A stretch of DNA of 64,000 nt from Erythroxylum novogranatense. Lineage: Eukaryota; Streptophyta; Magnoliopsida; Malpighiales; Erythroxylaceae. The notes under the pieces were generated by a model. That model saw only the letters and a program-made list of their open reading frames with translations, made no database searches and was not told the origin of the DNA. The stretch spans positions 186,001-250,000 of the forward strand of contig JAIWQS010000137.1 of assembly GCA_029891385.1 (NCBI GenBank), read 5' to 3'. The translations under genes were made by a program, and so were the position numbers. The stretch's first letter is position 1; the number at the start of each line of letters is the position of its first letter. Of the stretch, positions 22,591 to 34,806 are shown piece by piece.

Positions 22591-24415
22591 TGTAACATCC
22601 CATTACTAGTAGGAAGGGTAGAATGGTAAATGTGAGTGACTAATGAGAGTTAGAGATGCATTTCCATGTTCATGCATGATATGCCATACACTTGTACATA
22701 AATAGTGAATTTATTTGCACATAAGAATAATTGTATATGCATTCATAAATAATTCCGGGTATAATTGGATTGATTAGTGAATTTTTGAGAATTATGAATG
22801 TTTTTACAATGGAAATTTTATGGGTTAGTGAAATTGTGATATTTTGAATTTTGGTGAATTTAGGAAATAAATTCTGAAAATTTTAGAATATAGAAAAATA
22901 TAATAATCAAAAGAAGCTTTGGAGATAATTAGTTTGTAAGGATGGGAGTTAATGAGGTTAGTTTAAAAGAAACTAAGTTAGAATTTAGTCATTAAGAAAG
23001 TGACAAGTGTCACTTAGGCTTTTGTACTCTTACTAGAAGTAGGTTACTATTCTTTGAGAGTTGATAGGTTAAGTTTTGTCCAAGTCCCTTCTTTATTATC
23101 ATCTTTTTCAAACTTCTTTTTGGAATACAGAGATTTTCCATCAAATACTTTCTAAGAGACTTCTGTGTTTTTCCTTTCCTACACCAAACTTACCTTACCA
23201 TTTGTGTCATCTACCCTAAGAAAAACCAAAAGTTGATCATTGCGCTCAGTGAAGTTCGAAAATTTTGTGGAGATTAGGGCTTGAAGATTTTGGAGTTTCA
23301 ATAGAGGAGTCGCTGGAACGTCAACCTCCAGAAGTTGCTGGATCTTCCAGGCATTAGCTTCGGGAGAAACTAGTGAGTCAACCTAGATGATTTCCTATGA
23401 CTGATTTGCTTTGAAATTGTTTGATGGGTTAGCTTCCAATTATAAAGTATTTATGATTTGATTGAATCTCGGGCTTAAAGTCCGAGGATTTTGTTATATG
23501 GATATGGTATTGGAAGTGCCTTGTTTGATCTGAAATTCTGTATAATATGTGGTTTCTTAACGAAAGTTGAATGCCAAAATTAGGTCCGATGATGATGAGT
23601 TTCTGATTTAAATATCGCATGTGATTATCTGATATCACATAATCCGTATGTGGTGCATTTCATAAAGTGCAAGCTCAGATAAAGGCATTGTGACTTGAGT
23701 AGCTAATAAAGCGCTTCCATGTAGAACTTGGTTCCGTGATATATGTTTTGTGTACAGAGCTCTGCTCTGTAATTCTGTTCCGACTGAGCCCTATGGGTAA
23801 GTAATTGTGTATATTCGTATGTGATGGCTACTCGGTCACAACAATAATAACGAATGTGAGTCTCATGCAGATAACATTATAAAATTGAATCTAGTGAATG
23901 AATATTAGTGAATCAGGTGATATGTGCGTTTGATCCGGTAAACTCATCAATGATGGTTCACTCATTGAGTTCGTAAAACTCATCAAAATTGCAACGTTGT
24001 CTTTTCAGGACAGAGGGGCGATTCATTTTACTAGGAACTCCACTGTCGTACAGATTGTGTTTTGGGCGAGTGAGGTCATGGCTCAAAGGTCGGTCAGCTG
24101 GGACTCTTGGATGACTTAGATAGATTTGTTATATTTCCTCTTTCATGTAAGACTTTTGTATTAGGTTTTTGATGATATACATAAGAAAAACATGAAAGAC
24201 ACAATGTAATCATCGATTTTGTGAAAGGAAATGAGGAAAGAGTAGTTTCAAAAAAAAAATTGTGATCTTCTCATGATTCCTTATAAGTGCATATTGATAT
24301 GATGCCATATGAAGTGAATGTAGTGATCGAATGTAGCTCGTCCTTATCGTAGATTATGTACCGAAATGACCTTCAGGTTCCGGTGTGTACCCTGCAGTAA
24401 GGAGGCGTTACAGAG
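22591..24415 (+). repeat. Solo LTR, Ty3/gypsy type
   Basis: Starts TGTAACATCCC and ends GGCGTTACA, 1825 bp, an inverted TGTAAC...GTTACA end pair. It is flanked by GAGAG at 22586-22590 and GAGAG at 24416-24420. No primer-binding site, polypurine tract or coding sequence is attached, so it is a solo LTR left by recombination between two LTRs. The end sequence and layout resemble the LTRs at 40825-42722 and 46263-49145, in the opposite orientation. Confidence 0.85.
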
Positions 24416-24420
24416 AGAAT

Positions 24421-27077
24421 CTTAGAACCGAGTTGAAATCAGAAGCAATGAAGAGAACCTGAGAATTAATGCTAATTTCTCTCAAACAAAAAGGCTGCAA
24501 ACCTCTTAAGCTTAAGCCAGGTGGGTTTTTCTGCTATCATCTTCCTTTTGCTTTATTCAATGCAACCTTTTTTGTTTTGTTCCTCTGAAATTTGTCAAAA
24601 GGGTAAGTACAATTGAATTTGGGTCAAATTTTGATCTTGGAGGTAATCGGACCAAAATCTAGCGATTTTTGTAAACATCGCACAGATTGAAGATATCCAA
24701 AAAAGCTCATTTTGTCAGAGGATCACAGCTACTTCATCATGATCCGACCCGATTTAATGAATTATACGGGTTGTGTCAAGTCAGGTTGGATCTAATTGGG
24801 TCGGGTCATGTCAGATTTGACTAGGTTTGTGTTTTGTTGAAGGAAACAGGGGGCAATAACATATTGGAGTGGGTTAGATAAAATTATGAAAGTTACTGTT
24901 TTAAACGTAGGTATACCTCGTACAATTTTAAGAAGTCTTTCTATAATAGTTTTTCTAAAGGCGTGGTCGCAAAGCAGTTTGATAATTTGGTATATATATT
25001 CTCTTGGGAAAGTCCATTAAAGGAAGCATCTTCTTTCGAACTAAATGGTTGATCCTTTATATAGTATCGAACAAAAACATAGTTTGACATCATATATTGT
25101 TTTCTAAGCAAATGTAAAATAAATCGAGCATCAACATCCTCTTTGCAAATTGTTGTAAAAAGTCTCTTAGAGACATCGCTAATAATGAGATTCAAAGATC
25201 AACTAGAGATGAAGCGAATAAGTATCATGAACTAGTATCGAATAAGTATGGATTTTCCTGTTAAAGCTTTGTATATTTCTATTTTATTGAAAAATATACC
25301 AAATATAAGGTCTCTATAGTTGAGTTATACTTTCCTTGAATGAGGTTACAATTCACCATAAACCTTCCCAATCGCAAAGCCATCTCTTTTCCCTTCTAAT
25401 CAATCACCAATCGGTTTATAACACTATTCGATTCACGAAGGTTGGATAATGGTCCAGCTAGACAACTTAAAAGAACAAAGAAGTGCAACAACTTCTTTCA
25501 GCGGTAATAGAATGTACAAAGCTAAAATTTATATATACTTTGTAAGTTATGTCGCTAAAGATTGTTTAGTTGGTTTAACATTTCAAAGGCAACATTTGTA
25601 ATCGTAATTGTGAAGGCTCATTCTACATCAATTTGTTAAGAGTGTATAATATTTTAAAATTTTCAAATAGTTTGTTGAGATGAAAAAAAATTCTTATTTT
25701 TTTAAACTATCACATAGTAATATTTCATTTTGTTAAAATTTTAATAAAAATTAATAAAAGAGATGCACATGATTATTTAATAAAATATAAAGCTTTTAAA
25801 TATTAAATTTAAAATTTTATTCTTCAACTAAAATGTTAAAATGTATGATTATTGCTTAATTATGTTGTTTCATGCGACTCTTTATAATTGAAATTTGTGG
25901 AAGAATTTGCGAGATCTGTTAAAATAAAGAATAGAGGCAAAATGAAGAACAAGATTCCTATGTATAAAAGAAAGCTAGAGATGATGATTTTGGAAGTAAT
26001 TGAAGTGTTTGGATCTAAAGAACAAAATTCAAATGATTGAAAATCGGTGCAAGAAAGGTGGAAAGAATGAAGCACTATGAATGGGAAGTGAAGGATGAAG
26101 AACCGAATGTGTGAAGCAAATATAGAGATGTTTTAATCAGTTAAAGAAAAACCTAAAGCGAGTTTGTCAATTCTGAAGCAACTATGAAGAAGTCATGCAA
26201 GTCAATGAAGTAGTAGAATTCAAAGTCAAAGTGTCAATTGCCATTAAAGAGAATTAAGCTAGCTCAAACAGGACATCAACTTTTGTTTCTACAGTCTCAA
26301 GCTTTTGTTTTACTTTCGCAACATTAAAATCATTAGATGATACTATTGTCGAGCTTGTTATTTAAGACTGACTTTGTTGTTTTGTTCTTGATCAACCAAT
26401 GAGGGTAGATACATGTCACAATCTTGCTCTTTAGTTATTTTCCTGTTTTCATTTTCAGCCATTGATGTAAGATGGCACAAAATGTGTGAGAGTATGAAAA
26501 GCTCCGGATCACTTTTCATGTATGTAGCAATTGTAGAAATATATGAAAAAAAAAACCATCTTCTTTATCTATTCTTGAGAAATCTTTGCTTTTAATTTCT
26601 ATTGTTCTTCTTTAGTAGTCTTAGAGTTGTTTTGGAATTGTGCTGAGCGAGTTGTGTTGAAAAACAATACTTGGAGTGAAAAAAAAAACCACACTTTGAA
26701 GTTGAAAATTCCATTTCTAAAAGTTAGTAGAATTTCATTGTTACAATCTGAATCAAAACTCTTACAAACACTTGTGAGGAATATACATTGATCATTACGA
26801 AACAATTACTACATGCCACGAGAATACAATTAGTTTATCAAAAGTAAATGTTAAGCTTCGCAATATTTCTCTTCCACGAGCAAAACCATTTAGTTCGAAG
26901 TTGCTACTTGGAGAGTGCCAACCGAGTCACCGTCAAGTTTGAGTTTTGTGTGGAGAAGGAAGCGTTGTTACGCCTTGCAAGAATCATATCCCTCATATTA
27001 TTTTTGTCAAAATAAATTTGAAAAAGTTAGTTTAATGTACTCAAATGAGATTGTTGTCATTACTTTATCTTTTTTGG
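24421..27077. other. Stretch without recognisable gene
   Basis: AT-rich, with only short unrelated open frames (for example 24941-25195 minus and 25860-26075 minus) that show no motif. It may include promoter DNA of the DC1 gene. Nothing else can be supported. Confidence 0.4.
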
Positions 27078-27220
27078 GTCAAAAGTGATACTCAAATCAT
27101 GCTTTTAGTTGATGTTAGGTGGCTTAGACAATCAATTGAACCTTTTTCTTTCAATCAATTTAGTTGATGTTACTCAAATCATGCTTTTAGTTGATGATAG
27201 GTGGCTTAGGCAGTCAATTC
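27078..27220. repeat. Tandem pair upstream of the DC1 pseudogene
   Basis: A segment with 'ctcaaatcatgcttttagtt' and 'gatgttaggtggcttag' is present twice (27078-27157 and 27171-27220). A third copy lies at 32461-32536, on the other side of the hAT pseudogene. Confidence 0.75.
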
Positions 27221-27227
27221 AGATTTC

Positions 27228-29570
27228 GAATTGAATTGTGATTGCGAGCTATGTGACAAGGAACTATTGGATCTAACATATGTTTGCTTTTACTGTGATT
27301 TCTGCCTTATAAGAGATGTGTAGAAATTACCCAGCAAAAATGTGAAGTACAACAACCTTGCCACTCGCATCTCCCAGTTTCTTTTTAATATGGTTGTCAG
27401 ATGTTCATTTGTGATCAGTGCAGAGATTTATGCAATGGACTTTTAATGACAATTTGTAAAGAATGCGGCTACAAAATTGATTTCAAATGTTCTTTTTTGA
27501 GAGATACCATGATTCAAAGAACAATTGAGGAAGAGGTGAAGACCCAAATTTGGTACTTTGATCACGATTTACATCTGCTAAGTTTCTTCAATTGTACTAG
27601 CGACATTAATCTGGAATGTGAAAGATGCAAATTGTCACTCTCAAGCCCAAGTTATGGTTGCCTTGAATGTTCAGTGTATTTGCATAAATCTGGTATAGAA
27701 CTACCACAAATTATACAACACCCTTATCACCCTTCTCATAATCTTTACCTCCAAGCTTCTGATGGATCATGTACAATTTGTCAAGAATTTAAAGTTGGAC
27801 TAAGTTACCAATGTTGTTGGTGCCCTTCCTTTTGGCTTGATTAATAATTTGGGGGTAATATCTACACTCAAGAGTAAAAGAGTACCACCAACACGACCTC
27901 TATTACATTGCGTATGCATATCGTTGTGCAAAATGTGACATTTGTAGTCATTATTGCGAGGGATCAGTCTACATTTGTTTAGAGTGCAACTCTTATTTTT
28001 CATATGAAATGCATTGGAATTCCAAAAGAAGTGAAGCATGATTATCACATTCATCCTCTAAAACTCATGGATCCATTAATGGTGGATGATATTGATGAAT
28101 CTAAAGAATATTATTGTTATACTTGTGAGAGCAAGAGTAATCCAAGATATTATGCTTATTCATGTCATCAATGTGCTAATACGGGTCATATTTTCACGAC
28201 TCACATTAAATATGTATTATCAAGCGAGGTAAACCTTTTCTTCATTTTTATATATTTTTTTAAGATCCTTGTCTCACTCAACTATTTCATCAACTTTTTT
28301 ACTTATTGTACCGTGTAGTTAAATGAAATTGAGCATAAAGACATGATATAGGAAGATGATGAAGAAGATAATAACCTTAAAAAGTTCACTGACTTGTGTA
28401 AGCTTTCAATTAGTCCACGGTGCATGAGGCAACTCCAAGTAAAGTATCTATAAACTACTACTATACTTTCATATGGTATGATAGACAGAAAAACTTACTA
28501 GTCATTTATATAATAATGTAATTAACTTGAATTTATGTTTATCTCTTTTTTTCCTTTATACAGATTAAAGATAAACTCAATGATCATATTTTGATCTATT
28601 TTGAAGATATAATTAGTTTCTCATGCTATCTATGTAATGAGTTTGTGGAAAGTGGTCCAAGCTACAAATGCTCATATTGCCAAATTTATTTACACAAGGA
28701 GTGTGTAGAATTACCCTTCAAAATAGAACGCAATCTTCATGAGCACCCTCATTCTATTAGAGGAGGGGAGTTTCTCAAAAGATTTATATGTGATGGATGT
28801 CATGACTACCATGAAAGTGACATGTGTTACCTTTACAAAGAATGTAGTTTTTTTTCTCGACAAGATCTGTACTCAAGTGAACCCTTTCATTGGCAACCAT
28901 TACCGGAAGTTGACTAATAATGGAAAGAAAGTTGTATTTTCACATTTCTCCCATAACTATAAACTTAGATTCACCTTTATTCCTGAGAAACTTGAGGTTC
29001 CATGCTTATCATGTTGGTGTCTAATTTCAGGTCCAACTTACTATTGTTACTCATGTGACTTTTTTCTCCATGAATCATGTTTTGACAAACTCAAACTCTA
29101 ATCTATTCAACTCCATTTCACATCTAACATCCCCTCCATTTTAAGTTACGTAACTTTCTTAGTCGTAAATATTGTAAAGTTTGCAAAAGTTATTCAGAGA
29201 TTGGTTATGAGTGTACAAAGTGCGATTTTAGGCTTGATATAAAATGTGTCAAGTATCTAACATCGGGTCTCCAATATAAGTGCCACATGCATATCCTTTT
29301 CTACATTGTGGCTGAAGATACCCCCATAAAAGGAAGGAAATGCAGTACTTTAGCTGTAAAAGTGTTCAAAAAATGCAATGCATCGTTTTATCATTATTTA
29401 GAGTGTGATCTTAACCTACACATCGATTGCATATCAATACCAAAGAATGTTAAGAGTATATGTCATGTTCATCCTCTTACATTCATGGATTGAAGAAGAA
29501 GTACGAGATGAATATTACATTCATGCTTGCGAGAGTTTGAGTAATCCAAAACATGCTACTTATTGAGTAA
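27228..29570 (+). pseudogene. DC1-domain (Cys/His-rich) protein pseudogene
   Basis: Reading begins at 27228 with 'NCDCELCDKELL'. Fingers follow in the frames 27401-27844 (CDQCRDLC, CKECGYKIDFKC, CERCKLSL, CSVYLHKSG), 28004-28200 (HDYHIHPL, CYTCESK), 28591-28917 (CYLCNEFV, CSYCQIYLHKECVELP), 28910-29101 (CLSCWCL, CYSCDFFLHESC) and 29165-29493 (CKVCKSY, CTKCDFRLDIKC, 'HVHPL'). AT-rich gaps at about 28235-28320 and 28440-28562 look like introns with GT...AG borders. Plant DC1 proteins carry several such fingers and are linked to stress and pathogen responses. Frameshifts near 27310, 27840, 27990 and 28905 and in-frame stops make it a pseudogene. Confidence 0.82.
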
Positions 29571-29609
29571 TCCAAAAAATTGCGAGAGTTTTAGTGTAAA
29601 AAAGTAAGT

Positions 29610-31890
29610 CATTAACGAAATTGTAGATGAAAACATTGCTTGATGAACATCAATTTGAGAGAGATAGAAGGGAAAGATTAAATTTTGAAATTGGTAATGG
29701 AAGTTTATTTTCTAGTTTCTTTGGTGATTATGAAAATGTTGAAGGTAGAAGTGGTAGCGGTAGTGGTGGTAGTGGTACTGGTAATGTTCTATCTCAAGCT
29801 TATGAAGAATCTGATGTGAGGAAGAGAAGAAGGCAGGTGACTAGTTATTTTACACCGTGAACAACTCCTGGAGCCCAACCTTCAATCCGTAGTGCAATGC
29901 AATCAAGAGATGTGACTCACAATGTCGATGTGGTAGTAGCTAGATGGTAGTATGATACAGGTTCATCATTCAATGCTTCTCAGTCTTATTATTATCAACC
30001 TATGATGGATGAAATAGCCTCTTATGGTCCATAATACAAAGGTCCATCAATTGATGACTTAAGAGGTAAACTTTTAAGTTGTGCTTGATTGATAACTTAA
30101 GAGGTAAACTTTTGAATTGTGCTATTTCTGAAATTAGAAATTATTTGATTGAAAGAAGAGTGAATTGGGGTACTTATGGATATTCAATTATGTGTGATGA
30201 TTGGAAAAATAGGAGACAAGAGTCTATCATAAATTTTTTGGTTTATTCTTCAAATGGCTCTATGTTTTTGAAATCTGTTGATGCATCTGGCCTTATTAGA
30301 TATATTGAGACTTTGTTTGGGATATATTGATGAAGTTGTGAATGAAGTAGGGCTGGATAATATTGTTCAGTTTATTACTGACAATGATTATGCTTATAAA
30401 GCGGCAGGACAAAGGTTACAGAATACGTATAATTCATTTTTTTGGACTCCTTATATTGCACATTGCATTGACATAATGCTGGAGAATATAGGAGATCTTA
30501 GATATTTTCTTGTTATTGATGAAACTATGCAAAAAGCTAAAAAGATGACAAAGTTCATTTATAATCATGCATAGGTTTTGAATTTGATAAGAAAGGAATT
30601 TACCAATGGTAGGAATTTGTGTCGTCCTGCTGCGACAAGATTTGTAACAAATTTTTTATCACTTCAGTCTTTTGTTTCGATGAAGACGGAGTTAAGGCAA
30701 ATGTTTACAAGTGATAAGTGGGTTGCATCTCAGCATACTAGATCGAATGTTGGAGTGGAGATTTGTAATATTATACTTGAAGATAGAGAATTTTGGTCTC
30801 AATGTTAATTTGTTATCCGAGTTTGTGAGCCTTTGGTGAGGGTACTTCGCTTGGTTAATAGTGAAAAAAGTCAACAATGGGTTATATTTTTGATATCATG
30901 GAGAGGGTGATGGAAGCAATCAAGGCCGAACTGAAAAATAGGCATTCTATATACACACACTATATCTCTCAATCATTAATAAGATAAGGGAAAAACAACT
31001 TTCTTCTTCATTGTTTGTAGCTGAGGCATTTTTAAATTCTAATGTGTATTATAGACTGGATTTTACAAAGCAAGTTGAAGTTAATAGAAGAATGCTTTTA
31101 TTAATTACAACAATTGTTAGACTTGACGCGATATAAGATCTTTTAAGCTCACAAATGGAGCTTTACAAGTAGTCTTATAGGGATTTTGGAATGACGATTG
31201 CTATTCGACAAAGAAGAAAATTTTCTCTAGGTATTAGTTATTTCCTTTTTCTTATTTGTTGAAAATTAATTATCACTTTATTTTGTTTATAACACTACTT
31301 TTGTTATCATATAACTTGCAGTTTCTTGGTGGGATCAATTCGAAAATAATGTTCTAGAATTGAAAAGGTTTGCAATTTAGATTTTAAGACAATGTGTGAA
31401 TGTAACAGGCTGTGAATGAAACTGAAGCACATTTGAATTTATCTACTCAATGAAAAAGAATAGATTAGAGCATAAAAAGTTGAATGACTTAGTTTTTGTT
31501 CGTTACAATTTAAAGCTTCGAAAATGTATGTTATTTCTATTATTATCATTATTAATTTCAATATAATTTCTTATAATTTTTAATAATTAAATTTAATTGT
31601 TTACTAGGAGTCTTAATAGCACAAGTAGTTCAACTGATCCAATTGTCACTGATAATATTGATCTTTTGGCATATTAGGTTTCTGAAGAACCTAATTTAAT
31701 TGATGTGAATGATTTAGATTTAGAAAATAATCTTAGATGGAAAAGCATTGACATGTCATTTGGTGCATTAAATTTGAATGATAATGATGATGAAGCTCTT
31801 TTCAATGATGAGGATTTTGTACCAAATGATCACCGGAATCGGTCTGATTCTAGCGAGTATCCTCTCATCGTGATTGAATACTGTGTTTTA
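29610..31890 (+). pseudogene. hAT-family transposase pseudogene
   Basis: The frame 29627-29860 gives an acidic/basic linker with a Gly-Ser repeat and 'RKRRRQVTSYF'. 30079-30330 has 'VNWGTYGYSIMCDDWKN' and 30310-30574 has 'NIVQFITDNDYAYKAAG' and 'PYIAHCIDIMLE', all of the DUF659 domain of plant hAT proteins. 30578-30808 has 'RPAATRFVTNFLSLQSF'. Around 31325-31540 the dimerisation region is readable as 'SWWDQF', 'LKRFAI' and 'NRLEHKKLNDLVFVRYN'. The protein would cut and paste a DNA transposon. Stops and shifts separate every block, and terminal inverted repeats were not found. Confidence 0.85.
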
Positions 31891-32460
31891 TTTTCCTCTT
31901 CTTTTAATTTTACTTGTATTTGATGTTTATGTTAAAGTCTATATATGTAATGTAACTGTAATGTTTTTGTTTCATGCTTAACTTCTATTTGATTGTTTCT
32001 TCGTCATGAGCTCTTTTTGTAAATTGTTTAAGGATATTTATTATTTTTTATTGGATGTTTTGAATTTTTTGATGTAATATTATTTATTAAAATGATGAAA
32101 TTGTATTATTGTAATATTTTAAATATTTTGTATTATTCTTAATTTTATATTTGTATGATGATGATTATCTTTGTTTATATTAATTGTGGTTATTATTTAT
32201 ATGTGAAATATTTAAAATTATTATTATTTCATATTAATTGTCATTATTATTTATTTTGAAAACATGGTTGATATAAACAATAAATTAGTAAAGTGTACAA
32301 TACAATTATACAATATACTAATAGACTATTTTGCAAATTTAAAAATTTTAGAAACTATTTTATAAATTTAAAAATTATCAAAACTTTATGCGGTGATTAA
32401 CCGATACGGTATAATATCATACTAAAACTCAATCCGATATCGAATCACATGCACAAGATT
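31891..32460. other. AT-rich tail without gene
   Basis: Very AT-rich DNA (long TTATT/AATAT runs) after the hAT pseudogene. I see no gene or clear repeat unit. Confidence 0.5.
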
Positions 32461-32536
32461 GTCAAAAGTGTTCTTGAATCATGCTTTTAATCGATGCTAG
32501 CAACTAAGACAATCAATTGAACCTTTTCTTTCAAGA
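32461..32536. repeat. Third copy of the DC1-upstream repeat
   Basis: Matches 27078-27157, including 'gtcaaaagtg' and 'agacaatcaattgaacctt'. It suggests that the segment from the DC1 upstream region was duplicated around the hAT insertion. Confidence 0.7.
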
Positions 32537-32561
32537 TAAAATGATGCATGCTTTTAATTGG

Positions 32562-32886
32562 TGTTATTTTATAGAGTGAAGCATAATAAGTGAATAAAGA
32601 GAAGAAAAGAAAATATTTTGACGTAGAACACCATATAACACCATATTTTTATTGAATAGAAACTTGCCAATTTATACAGCTTTTCTCTAACTCAAATTCA
32701 AAACTAAGATAACATCTAATATAAATCAGTATAGAATAAAATCCAATTTATTTGATGGCTATTACAATAATATCTCTAAAATGATTCCTAAAATCAAACT
32801 CTAAATATCATAATCAAATTTATCTAAGACCTAATCTTTGATCAATTATTTCGTAGGAATCTGCAAGCCTAAGGGATTTTCCAACA
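32562..32886 (-). repeat. 3' LTR of the gag-only element
   Basis: On the plus strand it starts TGTTATTTTATAG and ends TTTTCCAACA, 325 bp. It pairs with 33921-34248. Confidence 0.92.
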
Positions 32887-33813
32887 AACTCCTCCTTGCC
32901 TTAGGAGTTGTAGAGCTTTAATGTCAAAATAATTCATCCTCTTGATGTACTGCTTTTGCCTCTTCATTTTATGACTTGCAAATTTTCTCCGTATGTCCAA
33001 TTTGTCCACATTTTCTGCATTTGATATCAGGCCTCCACCAACATCTTCTTTATGGGTGATTTGTTTTTTTTGCAATGTGGGCATGGTGGATATGACTCAT
33101 CATTGTTTCTGTTGTTGTTGTTGTCGATCTTGTTGAAACTCTTGTTTTTGTCTCCTCCTGAATTTTTTTCTTTTACTAGCAGAGCACCTTCAACGATTCC
33201 TTCTTCTCTCATCATCCTCCTTTGTTCTTGTGCCTGTAGTACATTTACTAATTCTGCCAAAGACATGCTTGATAGATCCTTAGCTTCTTCCAATGCGAAA
33301 TTTTAGATTAATATTTTTCGTAAAGTTACAAGAACTTTTGCCTATTCTTTCATCGGAAAATCCTTACCTAATAACCTCACCTTGTTTACTATGTCGAGCA
33401 ACTTGTGAATATTCTTTAATAGTTTCACTCTTTCATCTTGACATTTCAAATTCTCTGATCAAGTTGAGCACTTGCATATTCTTTGTTCTTTCATTGCCTT
33501 CGTATTCCTTTTTGAGATAATCCCATATATCCTTTGCCGATTCTAGATTCATAATTCTTGTGAATATAATGTTTGAAACAGCAGAAAACAAACAGGCTTT
33601 TGCTTTCGACTTCTTGTTTTTCCTTTCTTTGTGCATCTTGATTTGAGTCATTGTAGGATTTGTTGGCAATGGAGGCACTTCATAGTCTTCCTCCACAGTT
33701 TCCCAAATATCCATAGCATCAAGATGAGCTTTCATTCGAACAGCCCAAACTTGATAGTTTTCACCATCAAAAATTGGTGGTGCGCCTTGAGACAGTTGTA
33801 ATTCAATCTCCAT
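32887..33813 (-). pseudogene. gag of the gag-only element
   Basis: The frame 33813-33433 starts 'MEIELQLSQGAPPIFDGENY' and continues with 'VWAVRMKAHLDAMDIWE' and 'AKDIWDYLKKEYEGNERT', a typical UBN2-type copia gag. A shift near 33433 and more changes to about 33300 break it. The frame 33293-33027 resumes with 'DLSSMSLAELVNVLQAQEQRR' and ends in 'CPHCKK'. A further CRKCG-H...C knuckle follows in another frame near 33020-32980. Intact gag could package the element's RNA; this copy cannot. Confidence 0.85.
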
Positions 33814-33920
33814 TATTTGAAGATGGCTGTAATTCTTGTTGTAATTCTTGGTTGTAAATCAGGTTTGTGTTTTGGTTTCGCTCATCTCACATGTCCCTCA
33901 AGACAAATGCTCTGATACCA

Positions 33921-34248
33921 TGTTATTTTTATAGAGCTGAAGCATAATAAGTGAATAAAAGAGAAGAAAAGAAACTATTTTGACGTAGAACACCATATAA
34001 CACCATATTTTTATTGAATAGAAACTTGCTAATTTATACAGCTTTTCTCTAACTCAAATTCAAAACTAAGATAACATCTAATCTAAATCAGCATAGAATA
34101 AAATCTAATTTATTTGATGACTATCACAATAATATCTCTAAACTGATTCCTAAAATCAAACTCTAAATATCATAATCAAATTTATCTAACACCTAATCTT
34201 TGATCAATTATTTCGTAGAAATCTGCAAACCTAGGGAATTTTCCAACA
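33921..34248 (-). repeat. 5' LTR of the gag-only element
   Basis: On the plus strand it starts TGTTATTTTTATAG and ends TTTTCCAACA, 328 bp. The initiator-Met-type primer-binding site touches its inner end. Confidence 0.92.
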
Positions 34249-34253
34249 ATTGG

Positions 34254-34806
34254 TACGAGCCAATGTTAAAGACTATCTCTTGTCTTTTTATTATTATGTA
34301 TCCTCTTCTCCGCTCTTCTCTGTAACATAAAGCAACGAGGTTGACCTTTAAATAAGAAGTGAAGTGTTCAAGTTCTGATCAGAAAAAAGCAACCTTGCTC
34401 GGATATTGCCAGATTACCAGGTTCTTCTTAGCTTATATTCTGCGATACTACCATGCTTTTGGGTTATTTCTTCTTTTTCTTTTCTGGGTTTATCTTGTTT
34501 ATGGAATAATTGCCAGTAGTTTTCTCTGACAGTAAAAAGTCAAAGAGCATAATTTTTGAGGGCATAATAGTAGACAACCTTTTACGCCCTCTTTCTCCCT
34601 CCTTTTTTGTTCCCCTCTAATGATTGAAGGGAATGTAAAATTACGATTTAGAACAGCACAACGATATATTCATTTTATGATATCAGTGTTTGAAGAGATT
34701 CTGATTGACTTACTCTTGGTTATTTCATGATATCAGTGTCTTTATTCTCCATCATTTGCAATTGTACAAGACCTTTACTTTCTCAACAACCAGATACCAA
34801 GAGAAA
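34254..34806 (+). promoter_or_regulatory. Probable promoter and 5' leader of the NLR gene
   Basis: Unique-looking DNA between the gag-only element and the first NLR exon. A TTGACC W-box core at 34341-34346, the binding site of WRKY factors, is followed by TTTAAATA. The transcription start is not determinable by eye. Confidence 0.35.

Larger units (their letters stand above)
32562..34248 (-). mobile_element. Gag-only LTR retrotransposon (TR-GAG-like)
   Basis: It is only 1687 bp, with LTRs at 32562-32886 and 33921-34248 and the flanking duplication ATTGG at 32557-32561 and 34249-34253. The primer-binding site (GCTCTGATACCA on the plus strand, 33909-33920) and a polypurine tract (plus strand 32887-32902) have the right places for a minus-strand element. 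Between them is only a copia-type gag; protease, integrase and reverse transcriptase are absent. This is the layout of TR-GAG elements, which must borrow enzymes from autonomous relatives. By eye the LTRs differ at about 13 substitutions and 3 single-base indels. Confidence 0.92.

Noticed and set aside
24941..25195. 84-codon minus-strand frame
   Set aside because: No motif, no start context and no neighbour that supports a gene.
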